A stretch of 64,000 nucleotides of DNA from Pantanalinema rosaneae (GTDB taxonomy: Bacteria; Cyanobacteriota; Cyanobacteriia; Leptolyngbyales; Leptolyngbyaceae), in the NCBI RefSeq assembly GCF_050753385.1, contig NZ_JBLZFZ010000035.1:18364-82363 (forward strand). The letters are read 5' to 3'. A program made the translations under genes and the position numbers. Shown here piece by piece: positions 45,528 to 53,896 of this stretch. Numbering within the stretch: the first letter of the stretch is position 1; each line of letters starts with the position of its first letter. The notes beneath the pieces were generated by a model, which made no database searches, was not told where the DNA came from, and was given only the letters and a program-made list of their open reading frames with translations.

Positions 45528-46199
45528 TTAATATCCCAATGGGCTATGGGTTGCCGTTGCGTCTGCCTTAGGCGCACTGGGTGTTACGGGTGATTTGGCT
45601 GGACGGGCGGGAGCAGGTTCTAAAAAGATCGCCATGTCCTTGGTGCGACGAACTAATCCAGACCCGGGACGTTCGGCTTGCTGGACAATCTGTTCTTTCA
45701 TCACATCACTTGCCGCCACCATCTGCCGCTCGTTACGCTCCAAAGTCTTTAACTGGCGATATTCCTTACTCCAAAGTTGCTGCATGTAGACGGTGCTGCC
45801 ATACACAATCAGGGCTGCTGTCACCAGGACGAAAGCAACAGCTACGGAACCGCGTTGAATTTGAATTAATAACCGGACTGAGGTGGGTAATTGTTGATGG
45901 GCTGGCAACCGGCGCACTCGCGATGGGGCGGCAGGGGGGCTGCTGTGCGTTAGGAATCGTTTGGGCTGGGCAGTGGGTGAACCGATCGCGGGACGATTTC
46001 GCGGAGTGCGTCTTCCAGGGGGGCGAGTGGCTGGCTCTGCCTGAGAACGCTGCCGACTCGATGCTTGGCGACTCAGCCCTGGTGGCTGGCGAGGCGCACT
46101 GACGGGTTGGGAGGATTGCTCCAGTAGCCCAGGCCGCCGACGTGGCGATAATGGTCGCGATCGAGCCGGAGGTTTAAATGCCATTGCCATCCGCTTCAC
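45528..46199 (-). CDS. FtsL-like cell-division candidate
   Basis: A 223-residue bitopic protein. A basic, Pro/Ser/Arg-rich cytoplasmic region (about 1-110) precedes one membrane helix at about 117-137 (GSVAVAFVLVTAALIVYGS) and a coiled coil at about 140-175 (YRQLKTLERNERQMVAASD), ending in a Pro/Ala-rich tail. Topology, size of the periplasmic part and position directly before ftsI match FtsL, which lies before ftsI in many bacteria. Sequence identity to any known FtsL is not visible by eye, so the call rests on architecture and context. Confidence 0.6.
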   Translation of the reverse strand: MKRMAMAFKPPARSRPLSPRRRPGLLEQSSQPVSAPRQPPGLSRQASSRQRSQAEPATRPPGRRTPRNRPAIGSPTAQPKRFLTHSSPPAAPSRVRRLPAHQQLPTSVRLLIQIQRGSVAVAFVLVTAALIVYGSTVYMQQLWSKEYRQLKTLERNERQMVAASDVMKEQIVQQAERPGSGLVRRTKDMAIFLEPAPARPAKSPVTPSAPKADATATHSPLGY

Positions 46200-46502
46200 T
46201 TCACTCCTACTTACACAAACCAGGGATATAGGCAGAAGATTGGTTAGGGATCGATGGGATCAAGCTAAACCAACCCTTTGCAGAGATGCGAGTTGCTTCA
46301 ATGCCCTTACTATGGCGAGATTGCCCACGATAAGGAATTCATCGGCTAAGGATAGCAGGAATTCTTCCCATTGGCACATTGATTTTTGTAATGTGATTAC
46401 CGAAGAGTTGTACAACCGCCACCCTGGGCAGCCACATCCTGATCCTTTAACTCCCTAGCTTATTTGCTGGTTAGGTAAGCGTCTGGCTGCTGAATGACTG
46501 GC
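46200..46502. other. 303-base intergenic region
   Basis: Between two same-strand genes. It presumably holds the promoter of the ftsL-like/ftsI unit. Nothing else recognisable; a 72-codon frame at 46240 on the plus strand has no plausible start site or family resemblance. Confidence 0.4.
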
Positions 46503-47609
46503 TTACTGAATGAGCTGCTTGAGCTTTACCCAGAGATTCCGCAAGTGCCAAAATTGACGCGTTTGCATGGTTGCAATCTGGTTATTAAGTACAGCTAGGG
46601 TTGTTTGACATTCTTCCATCTGAGCTTTGAAAGCAGCCGCCTGGTCATTCGCCTGTTTTAGCTCCTGCTGAATAGCGGTCAGTTGGGTACGAGATTGCTC
46701 CAAATCCGCTTGGGCTTGATGTCGTTCAGTGTTGAGTTGGGTACGGGATTGTTCCAAATCAGTCTGAGTTTGATGCAGTTGCTGCTTTAACTGCCAGAAC
46801 TCTCGATCAACAGCAATCAGCAAATTCTGTACCATATCGGAAGGGATTGGGGCAGAGGGGGACGTGTCACTGCTTGAGATATGCCGTAAATCGAACCAAT
46901 TAAAGTCCTGATTGTGAAAGTCAAGATTTAAAACTGTTTCGAACTCTATAGGCGACAAGGACGCTTGGAGTTTCTTTAGATCTTTCCATTCCATCCAAGG
47001 CGCACCTCCATCCGTCTTATCTCCCCAATGCTCAAACGGCATCCGACCTTCACGTTCCCAGCGCACTTCTGGATAGCCTAATTCAATCCAACGACCTCCT
47101 GGTTTGAGATGCTTAACTAACGCTTGAACTTCTTCGCGGGTCACATCCTGGGGAGCATTGATCAGCGACCCCATACACCAGATCACGTCGTAGTCTGTAT
47201 CTAGCGTTTCCAAGGACTCTAGCGATTCCAGATAGTGAAATTTTATATTACTAATCCCCAACGCCTGCGTTAAGCGACGTAAAACGGCTAGGTTAGATTC
47301 AACAATGTCCACGAAGGTAACATGGGCACCGTTTTGGGCGAATGTGATGCCATCAACACTAAAACCGCTGCCCACCTCAAGGACTTTCTTATCAGCCATA
47401 AAATCCCTGTAGAGGGCATGATACCAACCACGGACATCAAACCTGATACCGGTTGTATCATTCACCTTGGTTGACTTCCAGAGCGCAATGAGTTCATCTT
47501 CTGGCATGGTTAACAGGTCGGTTGTGTCTAATCGAGCCACCGACACAGGAACTTCCTTCCACTTCTGTCTCAGAACTTCCACATACGAATTAAATCTATT
47601 GCCAGTCAT
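46503..47609 (-). CDS. SAM-dependent methyltransferase with C-terminal coiled coil
   Basis: A 368-residue protein. Residues about 60-215 form a class I methyltransferase fold with motif I KVLEVGSGFSVDGITFAQNG and VIWCMGSLINAPQDVTREE as the acidic/post-I region. Residues about 270-350 are a Gln/Glu/Thr-rich coiled coil with three imperfect repeats of LEQSRTQLNTERHQAQAD type. Such fusions are common near glycan or surface-polysaccharide genes, but none are adjacent. Substrate unknown. The repeated coil could vary between strains. Confidence 0.8.
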   Translation of the reverse strand: MTGNRFNSYVEVLRQKWKEVPVSVARLDTTDLLTMPEDELIALWKSTKVNDTTGIRFDVRGWYHALYRDFMADKKVLEVGSGFSVDGITFAQNGAHVTFVDIVESNLAVLRRLTQALGISNIKFHYLESLESLETLDTDYDVIWCMGSLINAPQDVTREEVQALVKHLKPGGRWIELGYPEVRWEREGRMPFEHWGDKTDGGAPWMEWKDLKKLQASLSPIEFETVLNLDFHNQDFNWFDLRHISSSDTSPSAPIPSDMVQNLLIAVDREFWQLKQQLHQTQTDLEQSRTQLNTERHQAQADLEQSRTQLTAIQQELKQANDQAAAFKAQMEECQTTLAVLNNQIATMQTRQFWHLRNLWVKLKQLIQ

Positions 47610-47771
47610 TGCTAATTGATGTCCCTCTCAAGGTAGTTCGCATACAGAACCTATACTAAGCTACCTTTACGTCCTAACTCGGGCTCAGCTTGAATTATTT
47701 CTGGCTGTCTTGACCTGCTCACATTGCGTACTACTATCTAAACACTAGACCTTGAATCGTTAACCCGGATT

Positions 47772-48068
47772 ATGGCAGCAGAATCACCAGAATCAAAAGA
47801 ACAACAACATCCCCTCTGGAGTAGCGATCGCGCGATCGTTAACTCGCTGCTGAATGCTGACCCTACGGATTACAATCTGGCGGAATTGGCGCGCTTACGG
47901 ATTCGGTATCATGGTTTTCCAGGTGCTAGAGACATCCAATCGGATTTAGATAACGTTCTGAAACAATGGCAGTTAACGGAAGCGGCATTGTTTGAAAAAA
48001 CCCGGCAAATTCATGCGATCGCCCAAGTTTATAAAGGGCGGGGTAGTCAGCGAGATGATTGGAGCTAA
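47772..48068 (+). CDS. DUF3288 family protein
   Basis: A 98-residue soluble protein. QQHPLWSSDRAIVNSLL and PTDYNLAELARLRIRYHGFP followed by KQWQLTEAALFEKTRQIH identify DUF3288, a cyanobacteria-specific family without known function. The start ATG is the first available. It is single and converges with the MCE gene at 35 bases. Confidence 0.9.
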   Translation: MAAESPESKEQQHPLWSSDRAIVNSLLNADPTDYNLAELARLRIRYHGFPGARDIQSDLDNVLKQWQLTEAALFEKTRQIHAIAQVYKGRGSQRDDWS

Positions 48069-48103
48069 CAGGTGATGACTGGAAGCTCCTCAATAGAATT
48101 GGG

Positions 48104-49372
48104 TCAATGACTGACGGATGGTGCGTGATTGATCGGGGCAGGGGACTGGTTCCCTAGGGGTTGAGAATTGCCTACGGGTGACTCCGACGGATCGATCGTC
48201 GTTGCCTCCACGTTCCTGGGGGCGGTTTGGGGTTGGGGCACTGTCTCTGGCGGGTGTTGTTCTAGTGCGATCGGAGACAGAATTTGCGAAATTTGGGTTT
48301 GTTGGTGGAGTTGTTGCGTCGAGGAGACTAACCCACTCAGCCCGTTGACCAAATTCCGCAGGTTATCCCGGAAGCGAGGATCACCCGTCAACTCATCCAG
48401 ATCAGACGTAATTTTTTCGGCGTTTTGGAAGGTGGCTCGGGCGGAATCCAGCGTTTGTTGGAGGACAGTGAGGTTTTCGGGGCTATTGACGGCAGTCGAT
48501 AAATCTCGCAAATTTGCCGATGCTTGTGTCACGTTTGCCGATAGGGTTTCCAGGTTTTGTAAAAACTCTCCCTGTTCGGCTTGCGACAGAATGGTATTAA
48601 AGCTATTCACGGTCGATCGCAGTTGGACGCTGGTTTGGTTGAGGTTATTCAGGGTAGCGATCAGGGTGGCGCGGTTGGCTGCCAGCAAATTGTTGATTTC
48701 TGTTGTGGTCAAACTGGCTTGGGTGGCGACTGTCCGAATTGGCGTGGAAACGCTTTTGACCTCCTGCCGCAAATCCTTCGCTAAGGACGTAAATTCTCGT
48801 CCCAGTTCGGCAATTTCTGCGGCGGCCTGTGAACCGTTTTTAACCACCGAATTGACATTTTCAAAGAAGCGGGGATCGGTGTAAGTATTAGCAAAGCGGA
48901 TCACGGCTCCAAACGCTTCCTCAGGGCTAAGTCCCACTTCCCCGGTGAGCTGAGATTTGTTGCAGAGAATCACGTTAGGGTCACAATCCCGATCGAGCGG
49001 GTTAGCCGTCACCTCGGCGGTCAGGGGTTTGAGGGGGACAATATCGATCGCGGTTTCCCCCAATAGCCCGGATGAATTCACCTGAACTTTAACGGTTTTG
49101 GGGATGACGAGATCGGCAGGGGTAATATCTACACTGACCTCAACGCCGTTGGGACCGGGACGAATCTCGGTAATTTTGCCAACCACCACCCCGCGATAAC
49201 GCACCGATGATCCCACCTGCATTCCTGCCACATTGGCAAAGCCGACGACGATCCGATAGCTCCGTTGGGCTGGGTTTAATCCCCGTAGCCAGAGAATTAA
49301 TCCCGCAAATAGCGCTAGTCCCAGTAAGATCAATAGACCTACTGAACCCTCTCGAATTGTTCGCGATCGCAT
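48104..49372 (-). CDS. MCE/MlaD-family lipid-transport protein
   Basis: A 422-residue protein with an N-terminal membrane helix (GSVGLLILLGLALFAGLILWL), an MCE domain (about 40-115: YRIVVGFANVAGMQVGSSV, VRYRGVVVGKI), and a long coiled-coil tail, ending in a Pro/Gln/Ser-rich region. MlaD/TGD2 proteins form hexamers that move lipids between membranes. The neighbouring ATPase gene, 98 bases upstream, is its probable partner. In plastids TGD2/TGD3 with TGD1 move lipids to the thylakoid; the TGD1/MlaE-like permease is not in the window. Confidence 0.92.
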   Translation of the reverse strand: MRSRTIREGSVGLLILLGLALFAGLILWLRGLNPAQRSYRIVVGFANVAGMQVGSSVRYRGVVVGKITEIRPGPNGVEVSVDITPADLVIPKTVKVQVNSSGLLGETAIDIVPLKPLTAEVTANPLDRDCDPNVILCNKSQLTGEVGLSPEEAFGAVIRFANTYTDPRFFENVNSVVKNGSQAAAEIAELGREFTSLAKDLRQEVKSVSTPIRTVATQASLTTTEINNLLAANRATLIATLNNLNQTSVQLRSTVNSFNTILSQAEQGEFLQNLETLSANVTQASANLRDLSTAVNSPENLTVLQQTLDSARATFQNAEKITSDLDELTGDPRFRDNLRNLVNGLSGLVSSTQQLHQQTQISQILSPIALEQHPPETVPQPQTAPRNVEATTIDPSESPVGNSQPLGNQSPAPINHAPSVSH

Positions 49373-49444
49373 AAACCCCTATCTCACTCCTTCTAGAGCC
49401 ATTCCGCCATCCGTTGACCGTTATTCAGTCCTTTATTGTCCCCT

Positions 49445-49472
49445 GTTCCTTGCTGATTGTTCCTTGCTGATT
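49445..49472. repeat. Perfect 14-base tandem duplication
   Basis: GTTCCTTGCTGATT occurs twice without a gap (49445-49458 and 49459-49472), covering two bases of the stop codon of the ATPase gene. Probably a replication-slippage product. Confidence 0.75.
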
Positions 49473-50253
49473 AGCCTGCTACCTGAATTGGGCCTTCGAC
49501 ACTGCCACTAAAAAACTGACGAATTAAGGGATTCTCTGTGCGATCGACATCGTCCACCGTACCTTCCCATTGAACTTTGCCGTTATATAGCATGATCACG
49601 CGATCGGCCGTTCGCCGAATCGTACTCTCCTGGTGCGTCACCATCACATAAGTACTACAACCCGCTTCGGCTCGTTGCAGTTGGCGAACCAGATCTTCAA
49701 TTAAGGTTGAGGCGATCGGGTCTAGCCCAGCGGTGGGTTCATCATACAGCAGCACCTCTGGCGTACTGGCAGGGTTTTCTGGATTTGCCATAATCGCTCG
49801 GGCAAAGCTCACCCGCTTTCGCATTCCCCCTGATAACTGGGCAGGGTAGCGATCGCCCACATCGGATAAGCCCACCATTTCCAGGCGCTGATGCACCAGT
49901 TCCCGAATCCGCCGTCGGGGTAGTTTAGAGTGCTCGTACAGCAGAAAACCCACATTCTCTGCCACCGTTAGGGAATCAAATAGGGCGGATTGTTGGAATA
50001 CCATACCAATGCCGATCGGATCCTCAGCATCCTCAATTAAACCCAGTCGTCGCTGTCCTTGCACATAAATTTCTCCGGCATCTGGCGCTAGCAACCCGGC
50101 AATAATCCGCAAAATCGTCGATTTCCCTGTTCCCGAAGGTCCCACAATCACCAGCGCCTCCCCCCGGTAAATCGTCAGATCAACAGAGTCTAGAACAACA
50201 CTGTTGCCAAATGATTTGCAGATGCCCTTCAACTCAATCAACGGCTCAACCAT
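49471..50253 (-). CDS. MlaF/TGD3-like ABC transporter ATPase
   Basis: A 260-residue ABC ATPase with Walker A GPSGTGKST, signature LSGGMRKRVSFARAIM, Walker B EVLLYDEPTAGLDP and switch H in MVTHQEST. The signature LSGGMRKR and the N-terminus GICKSFGNSVVLDSVDL mark the MlaF/TGD3 branch that powers MCE lipid transport. Encoded just before the MCE gene, so the two are probably one operon. A stretch of acidic residues (EDAEDPIG) after Walker A is a family feature. Confidence 0.9.
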   Translation of the reverse strand: MVEPLIELKGICKSFGNSVVLDSVDLTIYRGEALVIVGPSGTGKSTILRIIAGLLAPDAGEIYVQGQRRLGLIEDAEDPIGIGMVFQQSALFDSLTVAENVGFLLYEHSKLPRRRIRELVHQRLEMVGLSDVGDRYPAQLSGGMRKRVSFARAIMANPENPASTPEVLLYDEPTAGLDPIASTLIEDLVRQLQRAEAGCSTYVMVTHQESTIRRTADRVIMLYNGKVQWEGTVDDVDRTENPLIRQFFSGSVEGPIQVAG

Positions 50254-50871
50254 CAGAACGTCAACTCAAATCCCTATCACCAATCCACCCAAGTTCAGGA
50301 AACAATCTCCCCCAGCCAGAGATGGATGCCATCTGAGTGTAGAACAGCCCTTCACAAAATCCTCACAGGCGGAAGGAGCAATCATAACAAAGCCTGATGA
50401 TTCCTGAGCGATGATGGTGTACAGGCTTGAGATTGTCTTCCCACGAATAGTTCAACCTTAGCTCACTCTGCAACCTGTGTAGCGGCATGGGATAGCGCAA
50501 ATTGCCGAGATGGGCTACGGTAAACCCTGTAAACTATCTACCGTTTCCCTTTACGTCCAAGGGTATAGAAGCTGTGCTTCTAAGATCTGCTTGTAGCCCG
50601 ATGCACCATCACCAAAAACCCTCGATTCTGCAATCATTAATCGTTCAGTCGAGATTTATAAAGGAACGTTCTCATCACCAGGGTTAGTGCTTGAATAAAG
50701 CAGCCATTTTATCCATTTGGACAAAGACTTGCCTGGAGGTGGCAGCCCACCTATGAAAAAGAAAATGTACCGTCTGGATCAGCTTGAGCATTAGGATCGT
50801 CTACCATTCACCCGCCCATCCCTCGATTTTAGTTCGCAAGTCTTTTCCCACCCTTATCTTTCCCATTTGCA
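50254..50871. other. 618-base divergent intergenic region
   Basis: Lies between an MCE-operon start (minus) and yvcK (plus). It has a TAGAAGC/GCTTCTA hairpin near 50565-50581, an AGGTGG/CCACCT hairpin near 50737-50752, and no credible gene; short frames there lack starts and family resemblance. I considered a small RNA but could not support one. Confidence 0.4.
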
Positions 50872-52242
50872 ATGACCATCGGCTTACTAAAACAAGCACT
50901 CCATGTGTTCAGGCACGAGTCTCGTAGTCGAACGACCTATCGGGTTAACCAATGGTTTAAGTGGCTAGCTCCAGGGTTATTTGTCAAACGCTGGCTGTTG
51001 CTCAGTGCTGGCGGAGTTTTACTGACAACGCTAGGGTTTGCCATCTGGATGAAGCTGACTCCAGTGTTTTATACCACTCAATTGATTGGGCGAGTGCTAG
51101 ACACCGTCTCAGATGTGCTTCCTAGCCAGGTGAGTGGACCACTGGCAATGGCAGGTGGGCTGTTATTGGTTTGGTGGGGGCAAACTCGTACCCTGGGGGC
51201 AATCACCGAAGTATTAATGCCGGAGGGGGATGAGGAACTGATTGATGTCTTGTTAGCCCACCGCCGCCTGCATCGGGGTCCCCGGATTGTGGTAATTGGT
51301 GGCGGCACCGGACTTTCAACGTTATTGCGGGGATTAAAGGACTATAGTGCCAATATCACCGCGATCGTCACAGTGGCGGATGATGGAGGATCATCAGGAC
51401 GATTACGCCGGGAAAATGGAGTGTTGCCACCGGGAGACATTCGCAACTGTTTGGCAGCGCTTGCCGACGAAGAGAAATTGATGACGGAGTTATTCCAATA
51501 TCGGTTTCGGGCAGGAGATGGGCTGACGGGACATAGCTTTGGCAACCTGTTTCTGACCGCTATGAGCGACATTGCCGGAGATTTAGAGCAGGCGATCGCC
51601 GCAAGTTCGCGGGTGTTGGCAGTTCGAGGTCAGGTGTTACCCGCTACTTTGAGTGATGTCCGACTGTGGGCAGAGTTGACGGATGGACGGCGGATTGAAG
51701 GGGAATCACGGATTACGGAAGCTCGGGGTACGATCGCTCGCATTGGTTGTATTCCGGCAAATCCACCGGCGTTACCGAAGGCGGTCAAAGCGATCGAAGA
51801 AGCGGATTACATTGTGATTGGCCCCGGTAGCCTGTATACCAGCATCATTCCCAATTTGTTAGTACCTGAGATTGCCGAAGCGATTGCCCAGTCTCAAGCG
51901 CCCAGCATTTATGTTTGCAATATCATGACCCAGGAAGGCGAGACGCAGGGCTATAGTGTGGGAGATCATGTGCAGGCGATCGATCTTGCCTGTGGCAAAC
52001 GCTTGTTTGAGGCGGTACTCGTTCAGAAGAAAACGCCGTCTGCCAAAGCGTTAATGCGCTATGCCCAGGAAAACTCGAATTTTGTGCCGTTGGATCGTGA
52101 TCGGGTTGGACGGTTGGGGCGACGGATGATTCTAGCGAATGTGTTGGATGAAGATGAACAGACGGGAGTGGTGCGCCATGATCCGAAACGGTTAGCGCGG
52201 GTGTTAGTTCGTTGGTACAGCCGCACCCAGGGGATATCATGA
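50872..52242 (+). CDS. yvcK: YvcK/CofD-like protein with membrane anchor
   Basis: A 456-residue protein. The YvcK fold starts around 138 with IVVIGGGTGLSTLLRGLKDY, followed by VTVADDGGSSGRLR, GDIRNCLAALAD and VIGPGSLYTSIIPNLLV, the substrate-binding blocks of the CofD/YvcK superfamily. YvcK (GlmR) links UDP-GlcNAc metabolism to cell-wall growth in Bacillus. Here an N-terminal part of about 135 residues has two membrane segments (about 41-60 and 88-103), so the protein is probably membrane-anchored. Its stop overlaps the tsaE start (ATGA). Confidence 0.9.
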   Translation: MTIGLLKQALHVFRHESRSRTTYRVNQWFKWLAPGLFVKRWLLLSAGGVLLTTLGFAIWMKLTPVFYTTQLIGRVLDTVSDVLPSQVSGPLAMAGGLLLVWWGQTRTLGAITEVLMPEGDEELIDVLLAHRRLHRGPRIVVIGGGTGLSTLLRGLKDYSANITAIVTVADDGGSSGRLRRENGVLPPGDIRNCLAALADEEKLMTELFQYRFRAGDGLTGHSFGNLFLTAMSDIAGDLEQAIAASSRVLAVRGQVLPATLSDVRLWAELTDGRRIEGESRITEARGTIARIGCIPANPPALPKAVKAIEEADYIVIGPGSLYTSIIPNLLVPEIAEAIAQSQAPSIYVCNIMTQEGETQGYSVGDHVQAIDLACGKRLFEAVLVQKKTPSAKALMRYAQENSNFVPLDRDRVGRLGRRMILANVLDEDEQTGVVRHDPKRLARVLVRWYSRTQGIS

Positions 52243-52739
52243 CTGGCGATCCGCTCCTGATCCACCTGCCGGATGCTACCGCGACACGGGCATTGGGAAT
52301 CCAGTTAGGCAAAATGCTCCCGGCTGGCAGTGTGCTCCTGTTAGAAGGGGATCTGGGCAGTGGCAAGACTACGCTAGTGCAGGGCATTGGTGCCGGACTG
52401 GGAATCGTGGAGGCGATCGACAGCCCAACTTTTACGTTAATCAACGAATATTTGGGGGGACGACTACCGCTCTATCACCTGGATCTATACCGTCTGCAAC
52501 CCCAGGAAGCCGCCGCCCTCTATCCAGAAACCTACTGGGAGGGGAGTGAAGTGGAACCTGGGATTGTGGCGATCGAGTGGTCAGAACGCTTACTTTATCT
52601 GCCTGCGGATTACCTAAAGCTTCGGCTCACCTACGATCCGGCGGCAGGGCGGCTGATCGAACTCCAAGCGATTGGGAGAACCGTAAATCTGGCCGCGATC
52701 GTCGTCCAATTGACCCCAGTGAGTGATCAATCCGCCTGA
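52239..52739 (+). CDS. tsaE: tRNA t6A modification ATPase TsaE
   Basis: A 166-residue P-loop protein, Walker A EGDLGSGKTTLVQGIG near residues 36-51, then SPTFTLINEYLGG and YHLDLYRLQP, the TsaE signature. TsaE with TsaB, TsaC and TsaD makes threonylcarbamoyladenosine at position 37 of ANN-decoding tRNAs. The ATG at 52239 overlaps the yvcK stop, so the two are coupled. Its stop is 11 bases from a truncated dihydroorotase remnant in the opposite orientation. Confidence 0.95.
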   Translation: MTGDPLLIHLPDATATRALGIQLGKMLPAGSVLLLEGDLGSGKTTLVQGIGAGLGIVEAIDSPTFTLINEYLGGRLPLYHLDLYRLQPQEAAALYPETYWEGSEVEPGIVAIEWSERLLYLPADYLKLRLTYDPAAGRLIELQAIGRTVNLAAIVVQLTPVSDQSA

Positions 52740-52749
52740 CCTGTTGCCA

Positions 52750-52947
52750 TCAGGCATCAAAATCGATCACTCCCGGCAACAAAGTGAGTCCCGTTGCGTC
52801 TATGTCTGTATCGATCGCTTCGGCAGAGAGATCGATACAGACTTGCACAATGCTGCCATTCTGAATCAGGACATCTCCCACCAGGACATCTCCATCGGGC
52901 AACAAAATCTGAGCTTGACGAATCCGTAAGGATGAATGGATAGACAT
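52750..52947 (-). pseudogene. N-terminal fragment of a dihydroorotase-type amidohydrolase
   Basis: 65 residues. LRIRQAQILLPDGDVLVGDV, IQNGSIVQV and GLTLLPGVID match the first beta-sandwich strands and the entry to the barrel of cyanobacterial dihydroorotases, whose next residues should be the metal-binding P-Q/H-V-H-F-R-E-P-G. Here translation ends after VIDFDA with a TGA, right where tsaE begins on the other strand. The rest (about 370 residues) is missing, so it is a deletion remnant. The frame has no internal stops, suggesting a recent loss or a retained peptide. Confidence 0.75.
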
Positions 52948-53139
52948 GATATAGCGATCGCAGTGAGCTAAGCTAACGATAACAATCTGGCGGGATTCAC
53001 TACCCCAAATTCAAAGAATATTTGTACAGTTGTCATAATCCAGAATTAGGATGGTGACAGATCTGAACCCTAATCCAGCTTCAGATCGCCACTGACTCCA
53101 CTTAACCCTAGTATTTACGACTGATCTTCCCATTTCCCT

Positions 53140-53808
53140 ATGACACAAGCAGAAGGTAAAGCACCGGACGAGAAGGAACAACCGCAGCCTAAGCCGCCCC
53201 AAAAACCCCCAGAAAATCTGTGGATGGAAGTGGTCAAGACTTTGGGATTGAGCGCAATTCTGGCGTTTGGCATTCGGACGTTTGTGGCAGAAGCTCGCTA
53301 CATTCCTTCCGGTTCTATGCTCCCCACCCTTCAAATTGACGATCGCTTAATTGTCGATAAAGTCAGTTATCACTTCAAAGCGCCGCAACGGGGAGACATT
53401 GTGGTATTTATGCCACCGGATCAATCCTCGGTTTGTACCAGTGGTACCACGGCTCGGATCAATAACACGACTCCCTCCCCAACGGTGTCTATCCAACCGA
53501 CGCAGTCTCCCAAAGATGCCTTTATTAAACGAGTAATTGGGCTACCCGGAGACAGGGTAGAGGTGAGACAAGGACAGGTGTTCATTAATAGTCAACCGTT
53601 GCAAGAGGGGTACATCAAAGATGCGCCGGAGTACCAGTATGGGCCGGTGACTGTCCCGCAATCCTCCTATCTGGTGCTTGGAGACAACCGGAACAATAGC
53701 TGCGATAGCCACTACTGGGGATTTGTCCCTCGGGAAAATATTATTGGGCGGGCAGTGGTGCGATTTTGGCCGATGAATCGATTAGGAGAAATCTCCCCAG
53801 AATCGTAA
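53140..53808 (+). CDS. lepB: Signal peptidase I
   Basis: Removes signal peptides at the plasma or thylakoid membrane. A 222-residue type I leader peptidase with one N-terminal membrane segment (TLGLSAILAFGIRTFVA), the catalytic Ser59 in PSGSMLPTL, the general-base Lys130 in KRVIGLPGD, and the conserved LGDNRNNSCDSHYWGFVP. The first 25 residues are Pro/Lys/Glu-rich and cytoplasmic. A cysteine-containing insertion lies near 95-125. Cyanobacteria usually have two LepB proteins, so this may be one of a pair. Confidence 0.97.
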   Translation: MTQAEGKAPDEKEQPQPKPPQKPPENLWMEVVKTLGLSAILAFGIRTFVAEARYIPSGSMLPTLQIDDRLIVDKVSYHFKAPQRGDIVVFMPPDQSSVCTSGTTARINNTTPSPTVSIQPTQSPKDAFIKRVIGLPGDRVEVRQGQVFINSQPLQEGYIKDAPEYQYGPVTVPQSSYLVLGDNRNNSCDSHYWGFVPRENIIGRAVVRFWPMNRLGEISPES

Positions 53809-53896
53809 GACCCACCAGGGCTTGAATCATTGGATAGCGACCCACTCCCGGCGAGCTCGGTTGGGTAAGGGCTAATGACCACCTTGGGTGATCTCG

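Noticed and set aside
45581..46102. A 173-codon plus-strand frame opposite the FtsL-like gene
   Set aside because: Could compete with the FtsL-like call, but the minus-strand frame has TM/coiled-coil structure and tight spacing to ftsI.
48168..48884. A 238-codon plus-strand frame opposite the MCE gene
   Set aside because: Antisense shadow; rich in Ser, Val, Arg and Cys with no family pattern, while the other strand encodes a clear MCE protein.
50502..50750. Possible small RNA (6S or other) in the gap before yvcK
   Set aside because: Hairpins are present but no conserved 6S, Yfr or other RNA motif could be identified by eye.
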